A stretch of 5,636 nt of DNA from UBA6770 sp965661115 (GCA_965661115.1 CBFICO010000131.1:1-5636); one strand, 5' to 3'. Positions 1 to 5,636 are shown, counted from the first letter of the stretch. A program made the numbers and translations. Notes: a model not told the origin generated them from the sequence alone.

Positions 1-223
1 CGCCTTGATGTGCCACAAACGAAAAAGCCCCTTGGTAATCAGTAGTAGTACCTTTATCTCTGTTTAGCACAACAATGTTTACCCACGGAACAGGAGTAAG
101 GCTGTCAGCGTCTAAAAACACTCCAGAAAATTGAATTAAACTGGTATCTTGTTTTATGACCTGTGCACCAGCAGTAAATGCTGAACACAAAACAACTAGC
201 GCAATGAAGTACCTTTTAGTCAC
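1..223 (-). CDS. Secreted protein with carboxypeptidase-like regulatory domain, N-terminal part only
   Basis: The reading frame runs from a GTG at 223-221 leftwards off the window edge, giving 74 codons. It begins with a clear signal peptide: basic residues (TKR), a hydrophobic core (FIALVVLCSAF) and a cleavage-like AGA|Q at residues 18-21. Residues from about 31 (QFSGVFLDADSLTPVPWVNI, then NRDKGTTTDYQGAFSF) match the pattern of the carboxypeptidase regulatory-like beta-sandwich domain common in Bacteroidota outer-membrane and periplasmic proteins: a first strand, a D-S-x-P-x-P turn, then G-T-x-T-D-x-x-G-x-F-S. This domain is non-catalytic, and the function of the whole protein cannot be told from the fragment; it could also be the plug-side extension of a TonB-dependent receptor. 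There is no in-frame ATG. GTG is chosen because it puts the basic residues at the N-terminus; a TTG two codons upstream (229-227) is the alternative. It lies 59 bases after the M23 peptidase gene on the same strand, possibly in one transcript. Confidence 0.72.
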   Translation of the reverse strand, partial: MTKRYFIALVVLCSAFTAGAQVIKQDTSLIQFSGVFLDADSLTPVPWVNIVVLNRDKGTTTDYQGAFSFVAHQG

Positions 224-282
224 GCCCAAATGTAGTTCTATTGCAATCAATTTAACATTTGCGGAGTGTTGTAAAATCTAAA

Positions 283-1983
283 TCAATAGATAAAAGTTGA
301 ATTGTATCGTTTAGAATTTCCTACTCGATCGGTCACAATTAATTCCAAATTATGGCTACTCTTTGTTTTTTTGATATCGTTTAAATCAAAAAAGAGCTGT
401 TTTCTGTTTTTTTCATACTCCGCCAGTATCCATTTATCATCCACCAAAAAATAGTAATCTCCAATTCCAGAAATATCGTCAGAGCAATGAAAGTATATGC
501 GCTTAGCCTGAATATAAGTAGCGCCTGATAATTTGTTTTTAGGCCATAATTTGGGAGGGGTTTTATCAATAAAAACTGTATACGGGCCAAAGCTGCGAGT
601 TTTGCAACTAATCCATTTTCCGTTAACATTTCCTCCCTCAGCAGCGAGCATGGTTTTGTCTTTTTTTAATGAAACCACAATGGCTTTTTCTCTTGAAAGG
701 CTGTCTAGGTTCTCTATATTGAAACTCAAATTCATGTAGTCGTTTAGAGGTTCATACAAAGTATTTACATGAGTAATTGGAGTTACGCACCTGCCTATTG
801 CTGGTTCGTATTTGACTGTTAATTCCGTATTTTGATACAAGCAAGTTGTTGGAAAATGGATTTTAATCAACGAATCTTCAAAAGCGTTCTCCTCTCCGTA
901 GATGAGCATTTTTGTGAATGTAGAAATACGGGCTAACGTTTTTTGAGGAGTACCAAATACATTGAACTTTACAGTGGTTGTATTTCCACTAAAATCTTTG
1001 ATTTCATAACGCATTTCAGTGGTGTCTTCAGACATAAAAAAGAGCTCACCATTGTTTACTACGTTTGAATAGGTGTTTAGCTTATTCCCTGGTAGAATAA
1101 AGCTTCGCTGCACTTTTCGCTGGTTTTTACTGGCTTCGTAATAATCCATGTGCGCATTTATACATCTGCTAGTTGCAAAGTCTAAGCTATCCAACGTATG
1201 TCGGTAAACCAATTGGTTGTTTTTAAAAAGTTCAATCGAATAAACTCCAAAATTGAAAGGTGAGCCAGTTATTTTATCACGTGTGTAAATACCAAAACCT
1301 ATTTTGCCATAAACCGGAATGGGTTGGTTGTTTTCCAGTTGGTAATAACTGCCATTGCCAACAGTTTTTACCATGATTTTATCATTCTTTCCCATTACAT
1401 GGCTGTGTTCATTTAAAGCGTAGATAGCAACTCTGTAGGCTTTTGGTGCGATGTTATCTTTAATATCAAATCCAAAAAACAAGGGGTTTATGGGGTGTTC
1501 AGTTTTAGTATTTCTTATTTCAAAATGTAGGTGCGGACCAGCCGACCCGCCTGTATTTCCTGATAGCGCAATAACATCACCCTTGCTTACTTTTAAATCT
1601 TGATTGGTTAATGTGGTATCTATCAAAAACCGTTTTTCATCGTATTGAATTGACTTTACAAAAGCTTCAATCTTTGGGTTGAACTTTCTTAAATGTGCGT
1701 AAACAGAAGTGTATCCATTTGGATGAGTTACGCAGAGGACCTTTCCGTATCCACCTTCAGAAATTCCAATTCTGCTAACGTATCCGTTTTCTATGGCATA
1801 AGTATTTAGCCCAACTTTTCCTTGAGTTCTAATATCCAATCCTGCGTGAAAATGTCCTGGTCTTAATTCGCCAAAATTTCCAGATAACTGTAACGGAATA
1901 TCCATTGGAGATCGAAAATTAGTTTGGGCGAGACTAGCAAATGCAATTGAAAACAAGCCGAAAATGAGGGGTAAAAGCTTCAT
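283..1983 (-). CDS. Secreted M23 family (LytM-type) metallopeptidase with long C-terminal extension
   Basis: This 566-residue protein is probably a zinc endopeptidase that cuts peptidoglycan cross-bridges or stem peptides in the periplasm. Residues 1-20 form a signal peptide (MKLLPLIFGLFSIAFASLAQ). The M23 domain covers about residues 34-170. The first zinc motif is HFHAGLDI with H46 and D50; YAHL supplies H97; HLHFEIR supplies H151 and H153. By comparison with LytM, H46, D50 and H153 should bind zinc while H97 and H151 act in catalysis, so the site looks complete and the protein is likely an active enzyme rather than an EnvC/NlpD-like regulator. A segment of about 50 residues separates YAHL from HLH. 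The remaining roughly 400 residues look like beta-sandwich repeats, the last beginning near residue 473 (DKTPPKLWP, then SDDISGIGDYYF); I do not recognise a named family for them. No coiled coil is seen. The start ATG follows a short leader and a good promoter. The exact substrate is unknown. Confidence 0.93.
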   Translation of the reverse strand: MKLLPLIFGLFSIAFASLAQTNFRSPMDIPLQLSGNFGELRPGHFHAGLDIRTQGKVGLNTYAIENGYVSRIGISEGGYGKVLCVTHPNGYTSVYAHLRKFNPKIEAFVKSIQYDEKRFLIDTTLTNQDLKVSKGDVIALSGNTGGSAGPHLHFEIRNTKTEHPINPLFFGFDIKDNIAPKAYRVAIYALNEHSHVMGKNDKIMVKTVGNGSYYQLENNQPIPVYGKIGFGIYTRDKITGSPFNFGVYSIELFKNNQLVYRHTLDSLDFATSRCINAHMDYYEASKNQRKVQRSFILPGNKLNTYSNVVNNGELFFMSEDTTEMRYEIKDFSGNTTTVKFNVFGTPQKTLARISTFTKMLIYGEENAFEDSLIKIHFPTTCLYQNTELTVKYEPAIGRCVTPITHVNTLYEPLNDYMNLSFNIENLDSLSREKAIVVSLKKDKTMLAAEGGNVNGKWISCKTRSFGPYTVFIDKTPPKLWPKNKLSGATYIQAKRIYFHCSDDISGIGDYYFLVDDKWILAEYEKNRKQLFFDLNDIKKTKSSHNLELIVTDRVGNSKRYNSTFIY

Positions 1984-2009
1984 TATTAGATAATCTGTTT
2001 AGATAATTT

Positions 2010-2039
2010 CAAAAGTAACCTACACCATTACAGTGCCAA
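2010..2039 (-). promoter_or_regulatory. Bacteroidota-type promoter for the M23 peptidase gene
   Basis: On the minus strand TACTTTTTG-like sequence gives a full match to the -7 consensus TAnnTTTG (TACTTTTG, plus-strand 2010-2017). A -33 TTG lies at 2037-2039, with a 19-base spacer, within the 17-23 range described for Flavobacterium promoters. The predicted transcript would begin near 2003, leaving a leader of about 20 bases before the ATG at 1983. This is a motif match, not a mapped start site. Confidence 0.7.
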
Positions 2040-2080
2040 GTTGAGTAATAAGTACCTATGCACAAAAAGACTTTAAAAAC

Positions 2081-2111
2081 TTGCTTTTGCTCACTTACCC
2101 TGCTAATTTTG
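2081..2111 (+). promoter_or_regulatory. Bacteroidota-type promoter for the coiled-coil gene and zapA
   Basis: TTG at 2081-2083 and TAATTTTG at 2104-2111 match the -33 and -7 elements of the phylum's housekeeping promoter (TTG, 20-base spacer, TAnnTTTG). Transcription would start near 2117, giving a leader of about 15 bases before the ATG at 2133. Together with the opposite-facing promoter it explains the divergent gene arrangement of this 149-base region. Confidence 0.72.
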
Positions 2112-2132
2112 TAACACATTAAGTAGGGCAAT

Positions 2133-2366
2133 ATGGCTACTAATAGTGTTGAGGAAATAAAGCAAAAAGTTGATCGATTAATCGATGCCTATCAAAGCAA
2201 TTTGAAGGAGTTGGAAGAGTTGCGTGCGGAAAACTCAAAATTGCGAAATACATTAAGTCAAAACAATTCTACTGACACTGATTCTTTTGAAAAAGAACAG
2301 CTCAGAAAAAAGGTTGACGCATTGATCTCAGAAGTAGATAAGTGTGTAAAAATTATGGCTAAGTAA
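2133..2366 (+). CDS. Small two-helix coiled-coil protein encoded with ZapA
   Basis: This 77-residue cytoplasmic protein has no signal peptide or membrane segment. Two helices are predicted by eye. In the first (about residues 5-41) hydrophobic positions alternate by 3 and 4: V6, I9, V13, L16, Y20, N23, L27, L30, N34, L37, L41; an asparagine at a core position, as N34, is typical of dimeric coiled coils. A polar hinge follows (residues 42-52, SQNNSTDTDSF), then a second helix with L57, V61, L64, V68, C71 and M75. The stop codon overlaps the zapA start by one base (TAATG), implying translational coupling and a shared role. Coiled-coil partners of ZapA are known elsewhere (ZapB in E. coli, ZauP encoded beside zapA in Caulobacter), so a similar role in Z-ring organisation is plausible, but this is inference from context and shape; I cannot assign it to either family by sequence. 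The start is supported by the nearby promoter. Confidence 0.85.
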   Translation: MATNSVEEIKQKVDRLIDAYQSNLKELEELRAENSKLRNTLSQNNSTDTDSFEKEQLRKKVDALISEVDKCVKIMAK

Positions 2367-2662
2367 TGGGACGGAAAACGATTGAAATACAGATTGGTAA
2401 AAGAGCTTACCCAATCGAGGTAGAAAATGCCGAAGAGGAAAGTAAAGTGAAATTATCGGCTGAAATGATCAACAATAACATAAAAAAACTCAAAGGAAAT
2501 TACGTAGTCACAGATTATGTAGATTTACTAGCAATGACGGCGTTGGAATTGGCGAGTAATGCCACCGACACCAAAGAATTGGGTACTTCTGCATTAAATA
2601 AATTGATGGATGAAGAACTAAGTGAGCTAAACTTAAAGCTCGACGAAGTACTTAATTCATAA
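2366..2662 (+). CDS. zapA: Cell division protein ZapA
   Basis: ZapA is a small cytoplasmic protein that binds FtsZ and bundles its protofilaments at the future division site, helping to stabilise the Z ring. The product has 98 residues, the usual size for the family. The N-terminal beta hairpin is visible in residues 5-19 (TIEIQIGKRAYPIEV), followed by a first helix (about 23-43) ending in the typical I-x-x-L-K (residues 39-43). The D-x-x-D-L-L-A-M-T-A-L stretch (residues 50-60) is the most diagnostic ZapA signature, and a C-terminal helix to the end (about 77-98, leucine-rich) would form the dimer or tetramer coiled coil. The ATG overlaps the stop of the upstream coiled-coil gene by one base and needs no ribosome binding site of its own. 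The 6S RNA gene follows 39 bases downstream, the same neighbour as in E. coli. Confidence 0.93.
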   Translation: MGRKTIEIQIGKRAYPIEVENAEEESKVKLSAEMINNNIKKLKGNYVVTDYVDLLAMTALELASNATDTKELGTSALNKLMDEELSELNLKLDEVLNS

Positions 2663-2701
2663 ATCGTTCTTTAAATATTAACTACTTAGGTAGAAATTTT
2701 T

Positions 2702-2900
2702 TGCCCGCATAATTGCGTTTTGTAAACTCAACATTTTAAACGTTGAGAGTATAAATCGATTGGTAAAAGAAGGCCTGTTTATCGCACATTTTGTGACGAG
2801 ATTCTAATTAAGGACGCTGGACTCTTGCACCGCTTTGGTTATACTCCATTCTTGTACTTTTTTGGAGTTTACAAGAACTTTTTGTGCGGGCATTTTTTTT
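2702..2900 (+). ncRNA. ssrS: 6S RNA (RNA polymerase decoy)
   Basis: This gene-free stretch can fold into one long rod. The outer closing stem is TGCCCGCA (2702-2709) with TGCGGGCA (2885-2892), extendable inward by one G-U and two A-U pairs. An inner closing stem is TTGTAAACTC (2720-2729) with GAGTTTACAA (2865-2874). Next is an open region of 17 and 18 bases (2730-2746 and 2847-2864), then GAGTATAA (2747-2754) with TTATACTC (2839-2846), and an apical part holding the hairpin 2782-2799 with a TTT loop. A long rod with a central bubble of this kind is the hallmark of 6S RNA, which binds the housekeeping RNA polymerase by mimicking an open promoter. About 190 bases is the normal size, and the location after zapA agrees. 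Eight T at 2893-2900 end the transcript. I found no good -7 element just upstream, so it may have its own divergent promoter or be processed from the zapA transcript. All pairings were found by eye. Confidence 0.85.
2885..2900 (+). terminator. 3' end of 6S RNA: GC-rich arm plus T run
   Basis: The arm TGCGGGCA (2885-2892) is followed directly by eight T (2893-2900), the layout of an intrinsic terminator. The pairing arm is not local but is the 5' end of the same RNA, about 180 bases upstream, so folding of the whole rod would be needed. Only 15 bases separate the T run from the rny start codon. Confidence 0.6.
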
Positions 2901-2915
2901 AATCTAAACAGAGAA

Positions 2916-4457
2916 ATGGACATTATTAGTTTAATAATTGGATTGGTGCCAGGAGCTGTCGTAGGAGGGCTCGTGATGAATTCAATTCAGAAGAAAAACA
3001 CTCAGCAGAAGGCAAACCAACTGCTAGAGGATGCTAAGGCAGAAGCGGAGGTTATCAAAAAAGATAAAATGCTTCAAGCAAAAGAGAAGTTTTTACAGCT
3101 CAAGTCTGAGCACGAAAAAACGATTAATGAGAAAAACAATAAAATCTCACAAGCGGAAAATCGTATTCGACAAAAAGAAGAGAGCTTAAACAAAAAGCTC
3201 AAAAACGTTAATCAGCAAGAGGCAGAATACAACAGAAAACAGTCACGGCTTAAAGAGCAGTTTAACGTGCTAGACGAAAAAGAAAAAGCGTTGGACAAAT
3301 TGCACCAAGAGCATGTGAAAAAACTGGAAGAAGTTACAAATGTTAGTGCTGAAGAGGCAAAACAAGAGTTAACTCAAGCACTTAAAGAAGAAGCCAGAAC
3401 AAACGCCATGGCGCTTATTCAGGAAATAACCGAAGATGCAAAGATTAATGCAAGTAAAGAGGCGAAAAAGATTGTAATTCAAACCATTCAAAGAGTTGCT
3501 ACCGAGCACGCAATTGAAAATTCGGTATCGGTATTCAATATCGAGAGCGACGATGTAAAGGGTAGAATTATCGGTAGAGAAGGGCGTAACATTAGAGCTC
3601 TGGAAGCGGCAACTGGCGTTGAAATTATTGTAGACGATACCCCAGAGGCAATTATCCTTTCTTGCTTTGACCCAGTTAGAAGAGAAATAGCAAGGTTGTC
3701 TTTGCATCAGTTGGTAACTGATGGTAGAATTCACCCTGCTCGAATTGAAGAGATAGTAGCTAAAACGCAAAAGCGCATTGAAGAGGAAATTGTAGAAATA
3801 GGAAAAAGAACTGCAATTGACTTAGGAATTCATGGATTGCACCCAGAGTTGTTGCGAATGGTGGGTAGAATGAAATATCGTTCTTCTTATGGTCAGAACT
3901 TGTTGCAGCACTCTAGAGAGGTTGCAAACTTGTGTGCAACTATGGCGTCTGAACTTGGTTTGAATACGAAAATAGCTAAACGAGCTGGTTTGCTGCATGA
4001 CATTGGTAAAGTGCCAGACGATGAGCCAGAATTACCACACGCAATCTTGGGAATGAAAATCGCTGAAAAACACGGCGAAAAACCAGATGTATGTAACGCA
4101 ATTGGGGCGCATCACGATGAGATTGAAATGACTTCAATGATTTCTCCGTTAGTTCAGGTTTGTGATGCTATTTCAGGTGCAAGACCGGGTGCACGTAGAG
4201 AGGTGGTTGAGTCGTATATACAACGATTAAAAGATTTAGAAAGCCTTGCAATGAGTCACGCCGGTGTAGAAAAAGCATTTGCTATTCAGGCGGGTAGAGA
4301 ACTCAGAGTAATGGTTGATTGCGATAAAGTTAACGATAAACAGGCTTCTGAACTGAGTTACAAAATCTCAACTAAAATTCAAGAAGAAATGACTTATCCC
4401 GGTCAAGTAAAAGTTACCTTAATTAGAGAAACTAGAGCGGTATCATACGCTAAATAA
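2916..4457 (+). CDS. rny: Ribonuclease Y
   Basis: RNase Y is a membrane-anchored endoribonuclease that starts decay and processing of many mRNAs. From the ATG at 2916 the product is 513 residues, close to the family norm of about 520. Order of parts: a membrane anchor (about residues 3-22, IISLIIGLVPGAVVGGLVM); a long charged coiled coil (about 23-185); a KH RNA-binding domain with GRIIGREGRN at residues 216-225; and an HD domain with H332 (LLQHSREV), the H361-D362 pair (HDIGK), H399/H400 (AHHDE) and D417 (CDAISGARPGARRE), so all metal-binding residues are present. A C-terminal region completes the protein. The frame stays open upstream to about 2835, but those codons lie inside the 6S RNA and would add a non-conserved tail before the membrane anchor, so 2916 is the start. 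No strong Shine-Dalgarno is seen. It lies just after the 6S terminator and one base before the epimerase gene. Confidence 0.96.
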   Translation: MDIISLIIGLVPGAVVGGLVMNSIQKKNTQQKANQLLEDAKAEAEVIKKDKMLQAKEKFLQLKSEHEKTINEKNNKISQAENRIRQKEESLNKKLKNVNQQEAEYNRKQSRLKEQFNVLDEKEKALDKLHQEHVKKLEEVTNVSAEEAKQELTQALKEEARTNAMALIQEITEDAKINASKEAKKIVIQTIQRVATEHAIENSVSVFNIESDDVKGRIIGREGRNIRALEAATGVEIIVDDTPEAIILSCFDPVRREIARLSLHQLVTDGRIHPARIEEIVAKTQKRIEEEIVEIGKRTAIDLGIHGLHPELLRMVGRMKYRSSYGQNLLQHSREVANLCATMASELGLNTKIAKRAGLLHDIGKVPDDEPELPHAILGMKIAEKHGEKPDVCNAIGAHHDEIEMTSMISPLVQVCDAISGARPGARREVVESYIQRLKDLESLAMSHAGVEKAFAIQAGRELRVMVDCDKVNDKQASELSYKISTKIQEEMTYPGQVKVTLIRETRAVSYAK

Positions 4458-4458
4458 T

Positions 4459-5457
4459 ATGAAAAGACTAACTGGAAAAAAAGTATTGGTAACAGGTGGT
4501 GCTGGTTTTATTGGCTCTAATCTGTGTGCCGATTTATTGAAGGATAACAAGGTAGTTTGTTTGGATAATTTCTTAACCGGAAAACGAGAGAATATTGATT
4601 CGCTAATGAGCGACCCAAATTTTACTCTTGTTGAAGGTGATATATGCAATGAGCAAGATTGTGAAAAAGCCATACAAGGAGTGGATGTGGTTTTGCACCA
4701 AGCGGCATTAGGTTCCGTTCCGCGATCTATTGAAAACCCTTTAATGACCAATAAGGTAAATATTGAGGGTTTTCTGACTATGCTCAACGCTTGTCATAAA
4801 AATGATGTTAAACGTTTTGTATATGCTGCAAGCTCCTCCACTTATGGCGATCACCCGGGTTTACCTAAGGTTGAGGATAAAATTGGTAAACCACTTTCAC
4901 CGTACGCGGTTATGAAATACGTAAATGAATTATACGCTAAAGTCTTTCATAATCTGCATGGTTTAGAGGTAATCGGTTTGCGTTATTTCAATGTATTTGG
5001 AAGAAATCAGGACCCAGACGGAGCTTATGCGGCAGCAATACCGAAATTCTTAAAAGCGTTTTTATCCTATAGCAGTCCTACTATTCATGGTGATGGTGAG
5101 CAATCGCGCGATTTTACCTACATAGAAAACGTAATTCAAGCAAATCATTTAGCAGGGTCAACTACTAACCCAGATGCTCTAGGTGAAGTTTATAACGTAG
5201 CTTATGGAGATAGAACAACTGTTAATCAGCTAATTGGGGCTATAAAAACAAGCTTGGCAAGATTTGATAGTGAAATAGAAAATGTAGAAGTTAATTACGG
5301 CCCAGAAAGAAGAGGTGATGTAAAACACTCTTTAGCATCTATTGAAAAAGCTAAACAACTGCTTGGTTATAACCCAGAGTATTCTATCGAAAAAGGATTA
5401 GAAGAAGCTATAAATTGGTACTACGAATATTTTAAAAACAGTGTACATGTCAAATAA
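4459..5457 (+). CDS. UDP-N-acetylhexosamine 4-epimerase, WbpP/TviC type
   Basis: This 332-residue cytoplasmic enzyme belongs to the extended short-chain dehydrogenase/reductase family and most resembles WbpP of Pseudomonas and TviC/VipB of Salmonella, which invert C4 of UDP-GlcNAc or UDP-GlcNAcA to give the galacto forms for O-antigen or capsule. Seen in the sequence: the NAD-binding glycine motif TGGAGFIG (residues 12-19), D36 at the end of the second strand for the NAD ribose, GD at 60-61, the serine catalytic segment AASSSTYGD (123-131), and Y149-x-x-x-K153 as catalytic pair. The segments LHQAALGSVPRSI (79-91), RNQDPDGAYAAAIP (182-195), GDGEQSRDF (211-219) and GPERRGDVKHS (281-291) are characteristic of the WbpP subgroup, which prefers N-acetylated substrates over plain UDP-glucose. 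Which of the two acetylated substrates is used cannot be decided here. It begins one base after rny, so it is almost surely co-transcribed, and overlaps the next gene by 11 bases. Confidence 0.92.
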   Translation: MKRLTGKKVLVTGGAGFIGSNLCADLLKDNKVVCLDNFLTGKRENIDSLMSDPNFTLVEGDICNEQDCEKAIQGVDVVLHQAALGSVPRSIENPLMTNKVNIEGFLTMLNACHKNDVKRFVYAASSSTYGDHPGLPKVEDKIGKPLSPYAVMKYVNELYAKVFHNLHGLEVIGLRYFNVFGRNQDPDGAYAAAIPKFLKAFLSYSSPTIHGDGEQSRDFTYIENVIQANHLAGSTTNPDALGEVYNVAYGDRTTVNQLIGAIKTSLARFDSEIENVEVNYGPERRGDVKHSLASIEKAKQLLGYNPEYSIEKGLEEAINWYYEYFKNSVHVK

Positions 5458-5636
5458 GGAGATAACGTTTGGAATAATTGGCTACGGGCATATCGGAAAA
5501 CGCCATGCATCAATGGTTTCAGGTAACGAACAAGGAAAAGTAATTGGAGTTGTTGAACCAGATGACGACCGCAGAGCCGACGCTGAAAAAACTGAAGGCT
5601 GCAAGGCTTTTGCGACGGTTGCAGAAATGTATGAAG
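5447..5636 (+). CDS. Gfo/Idh/MocA family oxidoreductase, N-terminal part only
   Basis: Sixty-three codons are present before the right edge. The start of a Rossmann fold is clear: TFGIIGYGHIGKRHASMV (residues 7-24) contains G12-x-G14-x-x-G17 and the R19-H20 pair usual in the Gfo/Idh/MocA family, then the second strand VIGVVEPD (32-39), where the acidic residue at its end favours NAD over NADP. Residues 50-63 (EGCKAFATVAEMYE) fit the third strand and the helix with the typical spacing. Members of this family next to WbpP-type epimerases are often WbpB/WlbA, which oxidise C3 of UDP-GlcNAcA on the way to UDP-2,3-diacetamido sugars; that role is inferred from context, as the substrate-binding half is missing. 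The ATG lies within the end of the epimerase gene in another frame (11-base overlap), which points to translational coupling. Confidence 0.85.
   Translation, partial: MSNKEITFGIIGYGHIGKRHASMVSGNEQGKVIGVVEPDDDRRADAEKTEGCKAFATVAEMYE

Noticed and set aside
276..291. ATCTA / TAGAT inverted repeat over the M23 stop codon.
   Set aside because: Five A/T-rich pairs with no T run after it on the coding strand; probably chance in AT-rich sequence.
533..739. Plus-strand open frame of 68 codons opposite the M23 gene.
   Set aside because: It lies fully antisense to a well-supported gene, has no promoter or family features, and is a composition shadow.
2682..2700. Short hairpin CTAC-TTAG-GTAG followed by A and T bases after zapA, as a possible zapA terminator.
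   Set aside because: The stem has only four pairs and the T run begins three bases later; too weak to call as a terminator.
2754..2776. Palindromes AATCGATT (2754-2761) and AGGCCT (2771-2776).
   Set aside because: Short self-complementary words inside the 6S RNA apical part; expected by chance and better explained by RNA folding.
2835..2915. In-frame extension of rny by 27 codons from a TTG at 2835.
   Set aside because: These bases are the 3' half of the 6S RNA; the added residues would precede the membrane anchor, which in this family lies at the very N-terminus.
3369..3770. Minus-strand open frame of 133 codons opposite rny.
   Set aside because: It is antisense to the conserved KH and HD coding region; its product has no recognisable domain.
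4443..4787. Minus-strand open frame of 114 codons opposite the epimerase start.
   Set aside because: It is antisense to the conserved NAD-binding part of the epimerase and has no recognisable features.

Overview
The window looks like chromosome of a member of the Bacteroidota, most likely a flavobacterium-like lineage. The base composition is moderately AT-rich. Two promoters match the Bacteroidota consensus (TTG, a spacer of about 20 bases, then TAnnTTTG). Secreted proteins have short signal peptides ending in a residue pair such as AQ, Shine-Dalgarno sequences are weak or absent, and the gene order zapA / structured RNA / rny fits this phylum. These taxonomic points are inference; no marker gene such as 16S rRNA is present.

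Left part (1-1983, minus strand): the beginning of a secreted protein with a carboxypeptidase-like regulatory (beta-sandwich) domain, cut off by the window edge, lies downstream of a full-length secreted M23 (LytM-type) metallopeptidase with an intact zinc site and a C-terminal extension of about 400 residues. The 59 bases between them hold no convincing terminator, so they may be one transcript.

Middle part (1984-2915): a 149-base divergent intergenic region carries one good promoter in each direction. Rightwards come a 77-residue two-helix coiled-coil protein and zapA, which overlap by one base (TAATG). After zapA lies a gene-free stretch of about 250 bases that is almost filled by a long hairpin RNA with a perfect 8-bp outer closing stem, a central bubble and a run of eight T. 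I interpret it as 6S RNA (ssrS), the RNA polymerase decoy. zapA-ssrS linkage is also known from gammaproteobacteria.

Right part (2916-5636): rny (RNase Y, 513 residues from the ATG at 2916) starts just after the 6S terminator. One base after its stop begins a WbpP/TviC-type UDP-N-acetylhexosamine 4-epimerase, and an overlapping gene for a Gfo/Idh/MocA-type NAD(P)-dependent oxidoreductase runs off the right edge. The last two genes look like the start of a nucleotide-sugar / surface polysaccharide cluster.

Functionally, the window joins wall hydrolysis, Z-ring assembly, global control of RNA polymerase, mRNA turnover and surface sugar synthesis. The most interesting points are the 6S RNA, whose 3' bubble strand resembles the phylum's own promoter, the arrangement of rny directly behind its terminator, and the small coiled-coil partner candidate for ZapA. 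I found no mobile element, CRISPR array or tRNA.
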